This document shows, one piece after another, positions 43,261 through 53,654 of a DNA stretch of 64,000 nucleotides. Every line of letters starts with the position of its first letter. The stretch's first letter is position 1. This stretch comes from Acanthosepion lycidas (lineage: Eukaryota > Mollusca > Cephalopoda > Sepiida > Sepiidae): positions 70,706,899 through 70,770,898 of the forward strand of contig OZ010586.1 in the NCBI GenBank assembly GCA_963932145.1. Direction: 5' to 3'. Position numbers and translations under genes: made by a program. The notes below the pieces were generated by a model. That model did no database searches, had not been told where the DNA came from, and worked only from the letters and a program-made list of their open reading frames with translations.

Positions 43261-43963
43261 AATTTTAAACACTGAACCAGTTCATTAGACAGAGCTTCAA
43301 GAAAACATTTTTAAAATTTTTCCTTATATTTTTCACTGTGACTTTTTAAATATGTCACTTGTACACTTACATTTTCACAATAAGCATTTACCAGCAAATC
43401 CCACAGTTTGAATTGTTCCATCCAGTCTGTACTAAATAAATTCGTTGTATTTCTTAGACCATAAGCTTTTGTTTTTACCTGCTTTTTGTCCACTGTTAGA
43501 CCTTCCACAAATTGTATATGAATTCTGATACAGTGTTTTGCATCACATCTGGTGTAAGAGACATTAAAGCATTTTTCTTCAAAATCACTTCCAACAACAC
43601 TTGTTTTTGCAATTGTAGCAACTGTTGGGTATCTTGTTGTTGATTTTCAACTATTAAAGCCAAAATTTTCTCCGTATCTGCAAGAAAAAATTTTTTAAAC
43701 CAATATGGTTGAAATTCTTCTAACTCCTGTTACACATGTATGAGTTTCAAAAATCCTTGTTACACTCATAAGAGTTCCAAATCCTTTGTCATGAAATATT
43801 ATAACTCTAGTTATAACATGGTGACTGTTAAGACACACTTGAGTTTTAAATACCTTGTCACCAACTATTATAACTTCCTGTTGTAAGGTTATTGTTATAA
43901 CACACACTCATACTTGATATAACGCCATTTGCTAAAGTACTCTAGGCTACTGCCGTAACAGCT

Positions 43964-44437
43964 GTATAGTTAGTATGAAGACTGACTCCAATATGACTGG
44001 TATCTACTCAGTCCCTCCACTAAGACAAGTTGTAACACAGGGGCAGGATTATTGTGAGGAAGCTGAGTGTTCCCACCTGAGCCTTTAATCAAAATTTATC
44101 CAGACTCAGGTATATTACTTGTCTGTTTTTCTCAGCTGAGTCTATCTGAAGACAGAGCCCTGACTGAGTCACCCTCTGCCTGATGACAGATGTTTTGCAA
44201 ACTGCCTGACTCCTAACAGATAGTATTTACCAAACCTCCCCACAAGGCAGAATGTGGCACAATACTGGTTTTTACATGGAGTGATTCCAGGCCCATAGGC
44301 TCAGGCAAAAATTCCCTGTATACCCCGCATACATGGGGTCAAGTTTGTCTACCTCCTCAGACTGGCCATAGGCATAGCGTCATCTGGGTTCCTCTCTGCC
44401 TGAAGGCAGAGAGTTTGATAAGTCAGTCACAAAGAAT
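43964..44437. repeat. Unassigned repeat with a partial second copy at 48552-48680
   Basis: G+C-richer than its neighbours. The order CCTGACTCC, CCTCCCCACAAGGCAGAATG, TTTTTACATGGAGTG and GCATACATGGGGTCAAG corresponds to CCTGACTACC, ACTACGGCAGGATGTGACA, TTTTTTATGTGGGGGTGTCC and GCATACATGAGGCAAAG at 48580-48670. Internal CTGAGTCAGG-type short repeats occur. No frame; family unknown. Confidence 0.5.
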
Positions 44438-44736
44438 TGTAATTGTTGGTCTTTCTAGTTTAAGGATAAGACATTCAGCCCAATGTCAAGAAAGTTATTT
44501 ATCATACAGGAAAGATAACAGCTAAATCGAGACTTGAAGAGGTCAAGATTTAATTAGTGAAAAACATTTCAGAGTTCAGTTAGAGACGTTAAAAGTATAG
44601 TGTAGAAGAAGACTTTAGAAGGAACCAGAAACCCAATCCTAAACAGGAAACAAGAGATGAACTTCTACTCTTGTTCAAAAGATTGGGAAGGAGTGTGAAC
44701 CGGGCAATAGATGAACCTATCTACTCCTATAATCAG

Positions 44737-44767
<31 letters not shown>
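44438..44767 (+). repeat. R3 repeat copy 1, ending in poly-A
   Basis: Landmarks: GACTTGAAGAGGTCAAGATT, TAATTAGTGAA, AACCAGAAACCCAATCCTAA, ACAGGAAACAAGAGATGAAC, AGGAGTGTGAACCGG and ATCTACTCCTAT, ending in about 29 A residues at 44739-44767. The poly-A end and recurrence at 45680 and 45905 suggest retroposed copies or a transcribed repeat. No coding frame or recognised head. Confidence 0.6.
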
Positions 44768-44770
<3 letters not shown>

Positions 44771-44839
44771 CCAAAACCATTAACTATCATGATGCCTTAC
44801 ATTATCTTCGAGTTGTTTCCTCTTTAGAATATCATAATC

Positions 44840-45065
44840 TGTGATTGTAGTTGTTGATCTTTCTAGTTTAAAAAAAGAATTCTAGGCTCTGGTTTAATCT
44901 TTATCCAATACAAGACCCAAGAACCACTCAAGGTAGTGAATGTGAGATAATAACTCCCTTCAAATTCAGTGAGCCAAAAAGAAGGAAAGAAATTGTTTAT
45001 GGACCAATGAAAACCTTGCTTCACAGAAATTAGCCAGTGAGCCAAGAACAAAGTTCTTTTTGGTA
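44840..45065. repeat. Repeat shared with 31380-31575
   Basis: Starts with GTTGATCTTTCTAGTTTAA, also seen at 44444-44462, then CAATACAAGACCCAAGAACC and ACTCAAGGTAG. Divergent from its partner. Confidence 0.45.
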
Positions 45066-45679
45066 TGAAATGAGAAAAATTAAATTAATAAGAATGTTTC
45101 AAGTCATGTGAAAGGTTTTGTTTCAGTTCCTCATGACCACCATTGAAGTACTGACCAGTGTAAAATTTCTCACTACTTATATTATCTGCCTCTAACTAGC
45201 ACGTAGCACTTCAAAGAATTTTGTCTCAACAATCCAAGAAAGCTTAGTATTTCAAACTCTCTTCATCTACTTTTGAACCTATGCAAACCATATATCCCTT
45301 CAGTGAGGAATAAACTCTGTTACCTTTGTCTTAAACATTTAATATTATTTTGTCTTAGATCATTTAATTTGTTGTATGAACATTTCCTCTTTATAGTAAT
45401 TCATTAAAGCTATGGACTTTAAAAATGTCTGATTTATTTTCCTGAAATGAGCTACCAACACTATTTCAAGTGTGTAAATTCATGAATAAATTGGAAATTC
45501 CTTGTTTTGTTAAAATTGCCTGTGTGTTTCCTCATCATTATCATCCTTTATTAATCTCCATGACATGGGTAAATCAACTGTTCATGTTAACCCCTAAGCC
45601 CCATGCCAGTATAGGTTACTGTGTGATTTTGTATGAGCATAAGAAAAGGCTTGATATTCTTGGGGCTATAAGATAATGA
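45066..45679. other. No gene seen
   Basis: A 68-codon plus frame at 45470-45676 (MNKLEIPCFVKIACVFPHHY start) has no motif or partner. Nothing else was recognised. Confidence 0.4.
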
Positions 45680-45900
45680 CTAACTCTAGACTTGAAGAGG
45701 TCAAGATTTAATTAGTGAATAACATTTCAGAGTTCAGTCGAAGATGTTAGAAGTATAGTTTAGAAGTAAAATTTAGAAGGAAACAGAAATCCAACCCTAA
45801 ACAGGAAACAAGAGATGAACTGCATGTTCAAAAGATGTGGAGGAGTGTGAACCGGATGGCACATGAACAACAAATCTACTCATATTGGGAGAAGAAAAAA
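45680..45900 (+). repeat. R3 repeat copy 2
   Basis: Aligns with copy 1 from GACTTGAAGAGGTCAAGATT to AAATCTACTCATATT with about one difference in ten bases by eye, and ends in an A/G-rich stretch. Confidence 0.65.
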
Positions 45901-46108
45901 GAAAAATTAGTGAATAAAATTTTAAATCTCACTGAGCTGTTAGAGAGTATAGATTTGAAGTAGACTTTAGAAAGAACCGGAAACCCAGTCCTAAGCAGGA
46001 AACAAGAGAAAAATCTCTACTCTTGGTCAAAAAGCCTGGGAGGAGTGTGAACCGGATGACAGATGAAACTATCTACTCCTATTACTATGTGAATAAACCA
46101 CCAAAATT
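45901..46108 (+). repeat. R3 repeat copy 3, tandem with copy 2
   Basis: AAATTAGTGAATAAAATTTT, GAACCGGAAACCCAGTCCTAAGC, AGGAAACAAGAG and AGGAGTGTGAACCGGATGAC, ending ATCTACTCCTATTAC. Lacks the first 20 or so bases of the unit. Confidence 0.65.
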
Positions 46109-47116
46109 GTATTCTTTCTTTTAATACACATTATTAATTTTATAATAGTGATGTATAGTAGTGGTGATCTGGTACTTTTTTTTTTTTTTTTTTTTTTTTT
46201 ATTCTACTTTTTTCTTTTTGACAAGTTTCCACCCGTAAACTTTTTTTTAGACTCAAGTAAATGAAGATATGTTTGATTATTAAAAAAACAAGTAAAAATA
46301 AATGTTACATTCCAAACAATTGTAGAATAGTAGAGGGGGGAAACATGTGATATTCATTCCTGGATTCCGCAATATTAAGTTTAATTAGCTAAGCTCATGT
46401 TTGGATTTACAAAAAGACAAAAGAAAAATTCATTAATACTTAATTATTTAGTTAAAAATCATACACACAGAATCCGTTTATTTTAAAATACAGTAAAAAA
46501 TACGATTTTAAAGAAACTAAAAAACTATTCTAGTCCTAGAAAAAAAAATATCAACGAGAAATAATCGTGCTTCTTTCATATTGGTAAATCAGTGTACTTA
46601 GTGTGTACTTACTGTTGTACACAGTTCTCTTTTTAACACTACAATGTGCACATATTCAAGCTGACTAAGGTTTTACAATGTGTGAACAGCTTCATTCATT
46701 GACAAGGTGAGTATAATTATTAATTTATTATTACGATGGAAATTTTATTTTTCTATTTTTTTTTCATTGCAATGACGTTGTTATTGAGAATGTCCGAAAA
46801 ATATCAGTGATCTTTTTTTTTTTTTCCATCAAACTAAAAAATGTACATATTTCATGTAACACTGAGATAAATTTTTAGAGAAAGGTATATTATCTTAATT
46901 AGAATTAGAAATCACGTCACCCGAAAACGATTGGATTGATTTGAAAGTATAAGTCGTTAAAAAGAAGGCATCCAATTGCAAAAATACAAAGTCAGCAAAT
47001 ATATATTTTTTAATGAATGATGCACACACTTTTCCAGCGTTATTTCTAAAATCCCAATAATTACCCGTCCATGCAATTCGTTTCAGAAGGAAAGATTTCC
47101 GTGTTAGGGTTTCCCG

Positions 47117-47154
<38 letters not shown>

Positions 47155-47443
47155 GATGTCATCGTCAGTGAATAATAGTCATGAAAGAAAACAAAACGAT
47201 TAAAAAAAAAACAAAAAAACAACAACAAACTAGAGTGACTGAATACAGTGAATAGGGATTTTTATTTATCTGATCTTTCATAAGAATTCACATTATCGGT
47301 AATAATTCCTGAGGAAATAAAATTTGGTTATTTATTTGAAATTTCTGTGTGTATATGATGAGAGAATAATGAATTTTTGTTTTTACAATCCTCATCTCAG
47401 CATCTGTATATGTAAAAAGAGCCGTCCTTGCATCGATCTGATG

Positions 47444-47474
<31 letters not shown>

Positions 47475-47943
47475 TGTGGAGGCTCAAATATCGTAACCAA
47501 GAAAGCCCCAGCTGGTGGCAGGGTTCATGATTGAAAAGTAAAGTATGAGTATGATGACCAATAACTGGTAGATTTTTAGTTTCGTTCATTCATTTTCTTA
47601 AATGTTTTGCAAATTATTTTTTTTTTCTGAAAATTATAAAATGATCTCTAAAAAACAGTTTTAGCAATAGTTACTTGTGAATTAAGTACCTAAGTTACAC
47701 ACACAGAGTTTATTGCTCATCCAAGGTTTTTTTATCACTTCGACAGATTTTTTTTGTTTTTTTACACTTTGAGTATTTTTTTTTTTACAGCTGATTTAAA
47801 TTTATTGATATTTAAAGTTTTTGAACAGTTTTGTGCAAAAATGCAAATAATTAATTTTTGCGAAAACAAATTCTCGAATTTGTAAATTACTTTGCAATTG
47901 ATTGACATTCATGAAAAACTTTATTAAAAAATGGATTTATTAA

Positions 47944-48180
47944 TCATTTATTTAACAATGTTTGTTTCTGTCTAAATTTCTGGTAAAGCGGAGTTATCAC
48001 TTTTTTACATTTATTTGCATTTTGGACTATTGCCCTAATAATCTTTGTTGCTAACAGCACAACTGTTTTTTTTGGCCTTTGTGCCCGCCGACCTTCAGGT
48101 ATCGATCTCAGTAGGGAATTCTGAACTGAACCCTTTTCTACTGGTGTAGAAAAAACTAAAAGTAACTGTTCTCGTTCCAC
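47944..48180 (-). other. Unassigned open frame
   Basis: The minus strand, from just after an ATGAGCAG that could be a splice acceptor, reads GTG then EREQLLLVFSTPVEKGSVQN, LLRSIPEGRRAQRPKKTVVL and IIRAIVQNANKCKKVITPLY to a TGA. Composition is basic and plausible for protein, with even codon use. However, its 5' end overlaps the 40-bp string shared with the SINE-V tail at 30225, so repeat origin is possible. No known family recognised. Confidence 0.3.
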
Positions 48181-48551
48181 TGCTCATATCTAGGGATATA
48201 TTCTTTTTTTTTTTCAGATTAAAATTTAATCATTTAATTTTAGGTTACAAAAATAAAATAAACACTTTATCATCAGATGCCAAATTAAAACTGAATTTTC
48301 CACCACCGGAAAATGGTTTTTTTGTATTCTTTGTTTTTTAACTTTTAAAAATGAAATGTACCGGTTAGTAATTTAATTCTACAAGGATTTTGCTATCATA
48401 ACTATTATTATTTTTTATTTTTATTTTTTTTTTTAACAGAATTTGATTGTAAGCAGTAATGTTCTGCATATTTTTAATTATTAACTTAATTTAAAAAAAA
48501 AAGACATCTTTTTTAAAAATCAATTAGGATTATTATTGGTTTAAGTTCAGT

Positions 48552-48680
48552 CACCAGTCCCAAAAATGAAATACCTTATTTACCTGACTACCCACCACTA
48601 CGGCAGGATGTGACAAAAAAGGTCTTTTTTTTATGTGGGGGTGTCCATATGCATGCATACATGAGGCAAAGAAAAAAAAA
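48552..48680. repeat. Partial copy of the repeat at 43964-44437
   Basis: TTTACCTGACTACCCACCAC, ACGGCAGGATGTGACA and CATATGCATGCATACATGAG correspond in order to the earlier copy. Confidence 0.5.
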
Positions 48681-48794
48681 ACTATCGAGTGCCTATAACC
48701 AGGGTAAACAGTTAAAAACTGAATACTTTCAAAAAGCCTAACTTACAAACAACTCAACAGCAAATTAAAAAAAAAAAAAAAAATCAAGGGAACT

Positions 48795-48940
48795 TGTTAG
48801 TTAGCTTTAGCAAGCTTGTCTTGCTCTCAATTACGACTGAGTAGGGAGTTCAATCCTTACGATGCTCTTTACCTTCGACCTTGTGTCACATTTATGCTAC
48901 ACTTAGTAAATCACTAAAACTAAATCAATATTGAACTTAA
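48795..48940 (+). mobile_element. SINE-IV degraded copy
   Basis: GTTAGCTTTAGCAAGCTTGTC matches the A-box region of the copy at 11818. GAGTTCAATCCTTACGATGC is the B box, and TACCTTCGACCTTGTGTCAC matches the body TTTCGGCCTTGTGCCAC. Divergent. Confidence 0.7.
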
Positions 48941-49133
48941 CTTAGTTGGAAAAAAATGATAATCTGTGGTTTAAGTTTTTTTACTCTCTCACTCTAATGT
49001 TTTTAAATAAAAATACACTTACACTTACAGTGTAAAAAGAAAAACAAATGCTATCAAAGAAGTGTGCACAAAAATGTGCCTTGAATGAAAGAAAAGTGTC
49101 GAGTCTGGAGCTGTAAGTTATACAATAATCAAT

Positions 49134-49188
49134 CCTCTAATTAGGATTTTTATCAGTTTAAAATTGAAACTGATAAAAATCCGAGGAT
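49134..49188. other. Perfect 16-bp-arm hairpin
   Basis: GGATTTTTATCAGTTT (49144-49159) faces AAACTGATAAAAATCC (49167-49182) with a 7-base loop. Outer bases AATCCTC and GAGGATT extend the stem with a small bulge. It could be a tiny fold-back element, an RNA hairpin or chance. Confidence 0.7.
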
Positions 49189-50758
49189 TAAAAAGACCTT
49201 TTTAATTGGTAACGTTTTTTTTTACCTTTTTAGTTTTTATGAAATCAGCATTAACGTTCACCATTATGTTAAAAAAGTTAAACACTTAAAATTTCTTTAA
49301 CAATAACTTTTTTTGTTGTTGAAATCTTTTATTGTTAATAATCGTTGGTTTCATATTTTCATGTTCTTAGCTTTCCAGATAGTTACAGATGATTTGTGTT
49401 CGATTTTTAAAAAGAAACAGAATGACAACGTCAAATTACTGTTGCTCTGAATGATAAAATGAAGAATTAGAAAAAGTAGTCAGTAGTCAAACTTGTCGAA
49501 AGTTTTACGGTTTACTAAAGTTGCATAACTTTCTATCGTTTATATTGTATATTCAAAGTTCAAAATAATGCATCTTCTGGTACCATTCTCTTCAACATTT
49601 CAAAAATTAAACAAGTGCTCACAATATTCTTGGAGATTTTTTTTCATCATCCAATATTCTGTTATTGAATTTTTATTTAACTAAGAATTTGAAATCAGTT
49701 TTAAAGACTCACAAAAAGTAAAACTATTTTTTTTCAAATTTAACAACAAATCACATTTAAAATGAAAAGCGGACTTACCTAATTTAATTAACCGGTGAAA
49801 GCAAATCTCAATCAAAAAACAGAAAATATTCTTGTAATTGAATATATATCCAGTAGAAGAGTAGATCAAGAAGGATCCGTCAGGTATTTTAATCAGGCGA
49901 ATTCCAAAATCTGTTTAGAGAATTTCAAAAATGAAGGGTCTTTTTCATTTTAGAAAGCACCAAAAAATTATGAGTAATTTTAATTAATAATTCCGTCTTG
50001 TTCATCTCATTCTCGATGTGTGTGTGTTTTGTTTTTTTTTTCCAGGTAAGTGTTCGTCGACCAAATAACTCTCTAACATTTTGTTTGCAAGAGTTTCACA
50101 AGTTGGAACTTTTAAAAGATACAATAATTTCAATTTATGAATAAATAAAAATAAAAAAAAAGGGGGATTCACTGCTTTGGGGAAATTTTTTTAATAAGAA
50201 TTACAAGCAAAAAAATTCTTAACATGAAAAAATGTTTTAAAAGAAAAAATTAACAAGCGAGAAAAATATTGGAAGGAATTTCAGATGAATTTTTTTTTTT
50301 TTTTTAAATTTTCTTCCGAGAATTTGTAGTCGTAAAATTAAAAAAGTAAACATAAAAACCAAACTAAAAGTGTTTTTTCCCCATGCCAAATGATTTTAAG
50401 AAATAAGCAGCATTTATTTCACAAACTAAAAAAAAATGATACTCTTGGAACTTGTCCTAAACAAAAGATTATTTATTTAATAATTTATTTACAATAATAA
50501 TCATTATCATAATATGTTATCAAGAAAACTAAAAAAAAAGTCATCATACATTCTCATAGGAACACTACTTAATTAATTTAAAACAAAGAGTAAAAAACTA
50601 AAAGATTCTTCTTTTTACCCTCCCAAAAAGTTTATTTTTTATTTTTATTTTTTATTTTTTTTTTTTTACTCTGATAAATTCCTTTTCAGTTTTGATATTG
50701 AATGGCTTGTCAGGTCATTTACGGAGAAAAAAATAAATTAAATTAAACAAAAAATGGC

Positions 50759-51139
50759 TTGGCGGTAAAAAAAAAAAAAAAAAAAAATGCGACGGCTTTA
50801 AATTACACACTGCGGAGACTTTTTAAGACTCAAAATAATAATCAATTACAAATCCCCAAAAAGAGAAGAATAATTTATAAATCAACATCCAACAAAAAAA
50901 AGTATGAAAAAGAAGAAAAAAGAAGAACCGGCGAAGATCTTTTCTTTTTCTTACGTTGCAAAAAGCGTCACCGATGTCGAATGGATGCAGAAGAGAAAGA
51001 GAGAGAAAAGCATTTAGCATCCCTTTTGTACTGGAAAGAGACATACACAGGAATGGAGAGACAAGAAGAGAAACTAAAGTCGGATTCCGAGATATTAAGC
51101 TGTCAACGAGTGAACATAAACTGGTCTATACACAAATGA
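50759..51139 (+). other. Lys/Glu-rich open frame, doubtful
   Basis: 126 codons that begin by reading poly-A as lysine. The second half (CRMDAEEKEREKHLASLLYW, ETYTGMERQEEKLKSDSE) lies in the CpG-rich patch and is more complex, so part of it could be exonic. No motif. The low-complexity start and absence of a recognisable family argue against a gene as drawn. The same region could equally be a 5' UTR on either strand. Confidence 0.2.
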
Positions 51140-51339
51140 TGATGATGAAAAAAAAAGTGATCAATTCACAATAATATCCATTGAGTTGTCGAAATGGATG
51201 TAAACATTCTTCTTTTCTTCGCTTCTTGCTTTAAAAGAAACGATATGCTTCTTCGTTTTTTTTTTTATTCTTCGTCTGCCTTCTTTCTTTCTTTTAATCA
51301 AAAATCAATTAAACTTAGATCGTCCGGATTTACATTTGT

Positions 51340-51633
51340 TTGGGGGGGTTTGCCGTATTATTTTGTTGTTGTAGTGGACAAGAAGGAGGGTGCGGCCATG
51401 ACTACTGCTGTCGTCTGCTAGCAGCAAACACTCGACATGACGATGGAATCACTCCTCCACTTGATGAGGACGACGACGACGAGCATGACAGAGTTTTCTT
51501 CAATTTCCAGCGCATAGAAAATAGTTCCGGCAACAAGTTGGTGGACTTCTCTCTTCTTTTATTTTCACCCTTAGTATTTTTTAAAAAATGTTTTTCCTTT
51601 TTTCTGCCTTTAAATTCATGGAGTGAAAAGTAA
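51340..51633 (+). other. Open frame in the CpG-rich patch, doubtful
   Basis: 97 codons including Cys-rich LFCCCSGQEGGCGHDYCC and an acidic PPLDEDDDDEHDRVFFNFQR run encoded by (GAC)n. The sequence GACGACGACGACGAG is a trinucleotide repeat, and a second frame is open over the same place. I regard it as possible exon or UTR sequence rather than a defined gene. Confidence 0.2.
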
Positions 51634-51700
51634 ACTGAACATTTTTTTAATTTTTTTGTGTTATTTTTCGTTTTTTTTTTTTTTTTGTTGTTGTTTCCGT

Positions 51701-52083
51701 TATTTTTTTAAATTTCAAACTTATGATTTTTTTTTTTTATAACACCCAATTTATCTATCTATTTATTATTATTAACAACTACATTAGCCACTATTATGAC
51801 TGCTATTATTATTATTATTAATGTTGGTACTGCTGCCACCACTTAGTTTGACTGTCTTCTCATAAAATCAAACTTTATCTATTCTATATTCTACAATGGT
51901 ACCTTTAGTTTTACTTTTTTGTCACTTTGTTGCAGTCACTCTTATTTTCTAATCAGATGATCTATACTTTTTTTATTAGTGGCATCAGCTAAGTCATTGC
52001 TTCTCACTAAAACTGAGTTCTCTTTTATTTTCTCATGTGTAAGGTTGGTGACATTGGTTTCTACAACTTATCAAGAAAGAGAA
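51701..52083. other. A+T-rich stretch
   Basis: (ATT)n-type microsatellite at about 51806-51822. Nothing else was recognised. Confidence 0.5.
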
Positions 52084-52085
52084 TA

Positions 52086-52264
52086 CAGTGTAACCCGGAT
52101 ATAAGAGAGCTGTCGGGACCGGAGAAGTAGTATCTTATATCAGGGTTTCTCTTATATCCGGGTTTGGTCTATTAAATCTATTTTGTTTACATTAACACAG
52201 GCTCTAATTTGGGACCAGAGAAAATCTCTCTTATATCCGGGTATCTTATATCCGGGTTACACTG
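52086..52264. mobile_element. Pogo/Tigger-like MITE, 179 bp
   Basis: Left end CAGTGTAACCCGGATATAAG and right end CTTATATCCGGGTTACACTG are inverted repeats, flanked by TA at 52084-52085 and 52265-52266. Near-terminal repeats of the same motif are nested inside: CTCTTATATCCGGG at 52149 and CTCTTATATCCGGG again at 52228. The CAGTG start and TA target fit the pogo/Tigger branch of Tc1/mariner. No coding capacity. Confidence 0.9.
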
Positions 52265-52266
52265 TA

Positions 52267-52964
52267 CTAATTTTTATGCCGAAACCACTCCTCAATGATT
52301 AGTGTAATGCTTGAATACTTTAAGTAGGTAAATATTTTATTGCTCACTCTTCTTAATTATGCTTTTCAATTTCTCACATTCAGTAACCCCTTGCATCATA
52401 GTGGATTTATGTCCTTGCATGGAGTGAAATATTCATATTATAATAGAAGCTTTAACCTTGTAACTCTATTTCAAATAGAAAAGAGGATTTAAAACTTAAA
52501 CAGATATTTTTTTCTATATTTAGTGTTTGTTACCATAAATTTTGTATTTAATAAGAATAGTACTTATTGTTACTAATGTTAATGATGTGATGCTTATAGT
52601 AAATTTGTATTTTCTTTGTATATTTGTGTTATTTTCATTGCGCTAATATTTTTATTTCTTTCCATTTTCACTTTTTTATTATTTTAATTATATAATTTTT
52701 CATATTTCCTATGTTTGCACAATGGATTACAAGAAAACTGAATGCAATGTCAGAGTTTCAAATCTTGTATATTATAACAGAATTGTACTTTCATGCTTTT
52801 GTCATAAAAACTAAGAAATTGCTGCTTTTTTTTTTTTAGTGGTCAGTGTATATTTACTTACCTAGTTAATGGGTTAAATTAATATCCAATAAAAATATGT
52901 AAAACTTTATATATATAGTTGCATTTTTTTTATTTATTTTATTTTATTTTTTTGTTTTGCTTTT
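52267..52964. other. A+T-rich stretch, nothing identified
   Basis: No repeats or frames recognised. Confidence 0.5.
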
Positions 52965-52966
52965 TT

Positions 52967-53490
52967 TAATCATTTCAATCCAACCAAGGCTTTAAGTTGG
53001 TTGGTTGATTTTGTTTAGCTGCATATCAATCTCTATGGGTTGTTTATTGCCAAAACCTTTATATTTTTAACACAATCTTATGGATTCAACAAAATATATT
53101 TTTAATGCAATTGTATGCCTTCAACTACAAATAAAATGTATTGTTGGTCATTTTTTTTATATATAAAAAATATATTACTGGTATTGTACTATAAAAATCT
53201 ATTTTTATACATTTATAGTGTTTTGTTTTTGTGTGGGGGTTCACTATTTGCTCTTAGCTGGGATCCTAACAGGTGCTACTAACCTGGGTCAGGGTGGAGC
53301 TGGGAACAACAGCAATTAAGAGGTGATTCTACACTCCTCAAAACCTCCAATCTCCTGATCAGAGGCCTTGCTGCTGGACCCGAGTAAGGCAATAATGACA
53401 CTAAGACACAAGTGGTTACTGGGAGTGAAAGAGAATGAGAAGACTTTAATGAGGAGAAAGGACAATAAAAGGAAATCACCATCATCTGTC
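52967..53490 (-). mobile_element. LINE-A 3' end, antisense, interrupted by R250
   Basis: AATCATTTCAATCCAACCAAGGC (52968-52990), the LINE-A 3' signature, resumes at 53386 as AAGGCAATAATGACACTAAG and continues to about 53490. Everything between is R250. AAGGC is present on both sides. Confidence 0.85.
52991..53385 (-). mobile_element. R250 copy 3, inserted in LINE-A with AAGGC duplication
   Basis: Reverse complement of the element at 5570 and 35090: AGCTGGGATCCTAACAGGTGC, AACAGCAATTAAGAGGTGAT, CCTGATCAGAGGCCTTG, with the 3' tail GGTTGGTTGATTTTGTTTAG and CTCTATGGGTTGTTTATTGCC at the left. The 5-bp duplication AAGGC (52986-52990 and 53386-53390) defines both ends and gives a length of 395 bp, proving it is a mobile unit. 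Confidence 0.85.
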
Positions 53491-53620
53491 TTCTTGAAAC
53501 TTGTTCTTTTATTGTTCTTTTCTTCACTTCTCACTAAAATTTTCTCATTCTCTTTCAGTCTCTGTAACTCTCTGCATCCTAATAGTATTATCACCTTGCT
53601 TGGGATGAAATGATAAAAAA
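53490..53620 (+). mobile_element. LINE-A 3' end, sense
   Basis: GTTCTTTTATTGTTCTTTTC, TTTTCTCATTCTCTTTCAGTC and CACCTTGCTTGGGATGAAAT to ATGATAAAAAA: the terminal 130 bp of LINE-A. It faces the antisense 3' end immediately to its left, so the two form a fold-back. Confidence 0.85.
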
Positions 53621-53654
53621 AAGAAAGTTATACCAAACTTATGAAGGGATTTAA

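Larger units (their letters stand above)
40400..43963 (-). mobile_element. Ty3/Gypsy retrotransposon, antisense, decayed
   Basis: On the minus strand a gag start fragment (43510-43690), protease-linker, reverse transcriptase, RNase H and integrase follow in Gypsy order. A polypurine tract lies at 40635-40650 (CTCAAAAGGGGGGATA), just before a TGTTGAGTAAAGG that may begin the 3' LTR. The motif GTGTTATAACAATAAC is found both near 40550-40565 and near 43889-43906, consistent with two diverged LTRs. I could not fix the LTR ends. Gag is mostly deleted: LLQLQKQVLLEV and TPDVMQNTVSEFIYNL join straight to protease-linker sequence. Not functional. Confidence 0.8.
46109..51700. other. Repeat-poor segment with raised CpG, candidate host regulatory or 5' exon region
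   Basis: Apart from one SINE-IV remnant and a short repeat, none of the window's families was found over 5.6 kb. CpG is visibly commoner than elsewhere, most strongly at 50930-51530 (GCGTCACCGATGTCGAATGG, AGATCGTCCGG, GTGCGGCCATGAC, GACGACGACGACGAGCATG). Long poly-T/poly-A runs (46178-46200, 47121-47151, 47442-47466, 50766-50787) are frequent. A consensus 5' splice site, GACAAG|GTGAGTAT, lies at about 46706. These are features of unmethylated promoter or first-exon DNA, but no exon chain could be built. Confidence 0.4.

Noticed and set aside
46680-46715. A defined host exon ending at the GTGAGTAT splice site
   Set aside because: The donor is a good match, but no upstream coding frame, start or matching acceptor could be identified, so I kept it only as part of the regional note.
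47288-47589. Phe-rich frames around 47.4 kb, and a short peptide MWRLKYRNQESPSWWQGS on the plus strand
   Set aside because: The minus frames read through poly-A/T. The plus peptide follows directly after a poly-A run with no start context, and although it looks protein-like it is too short to support.
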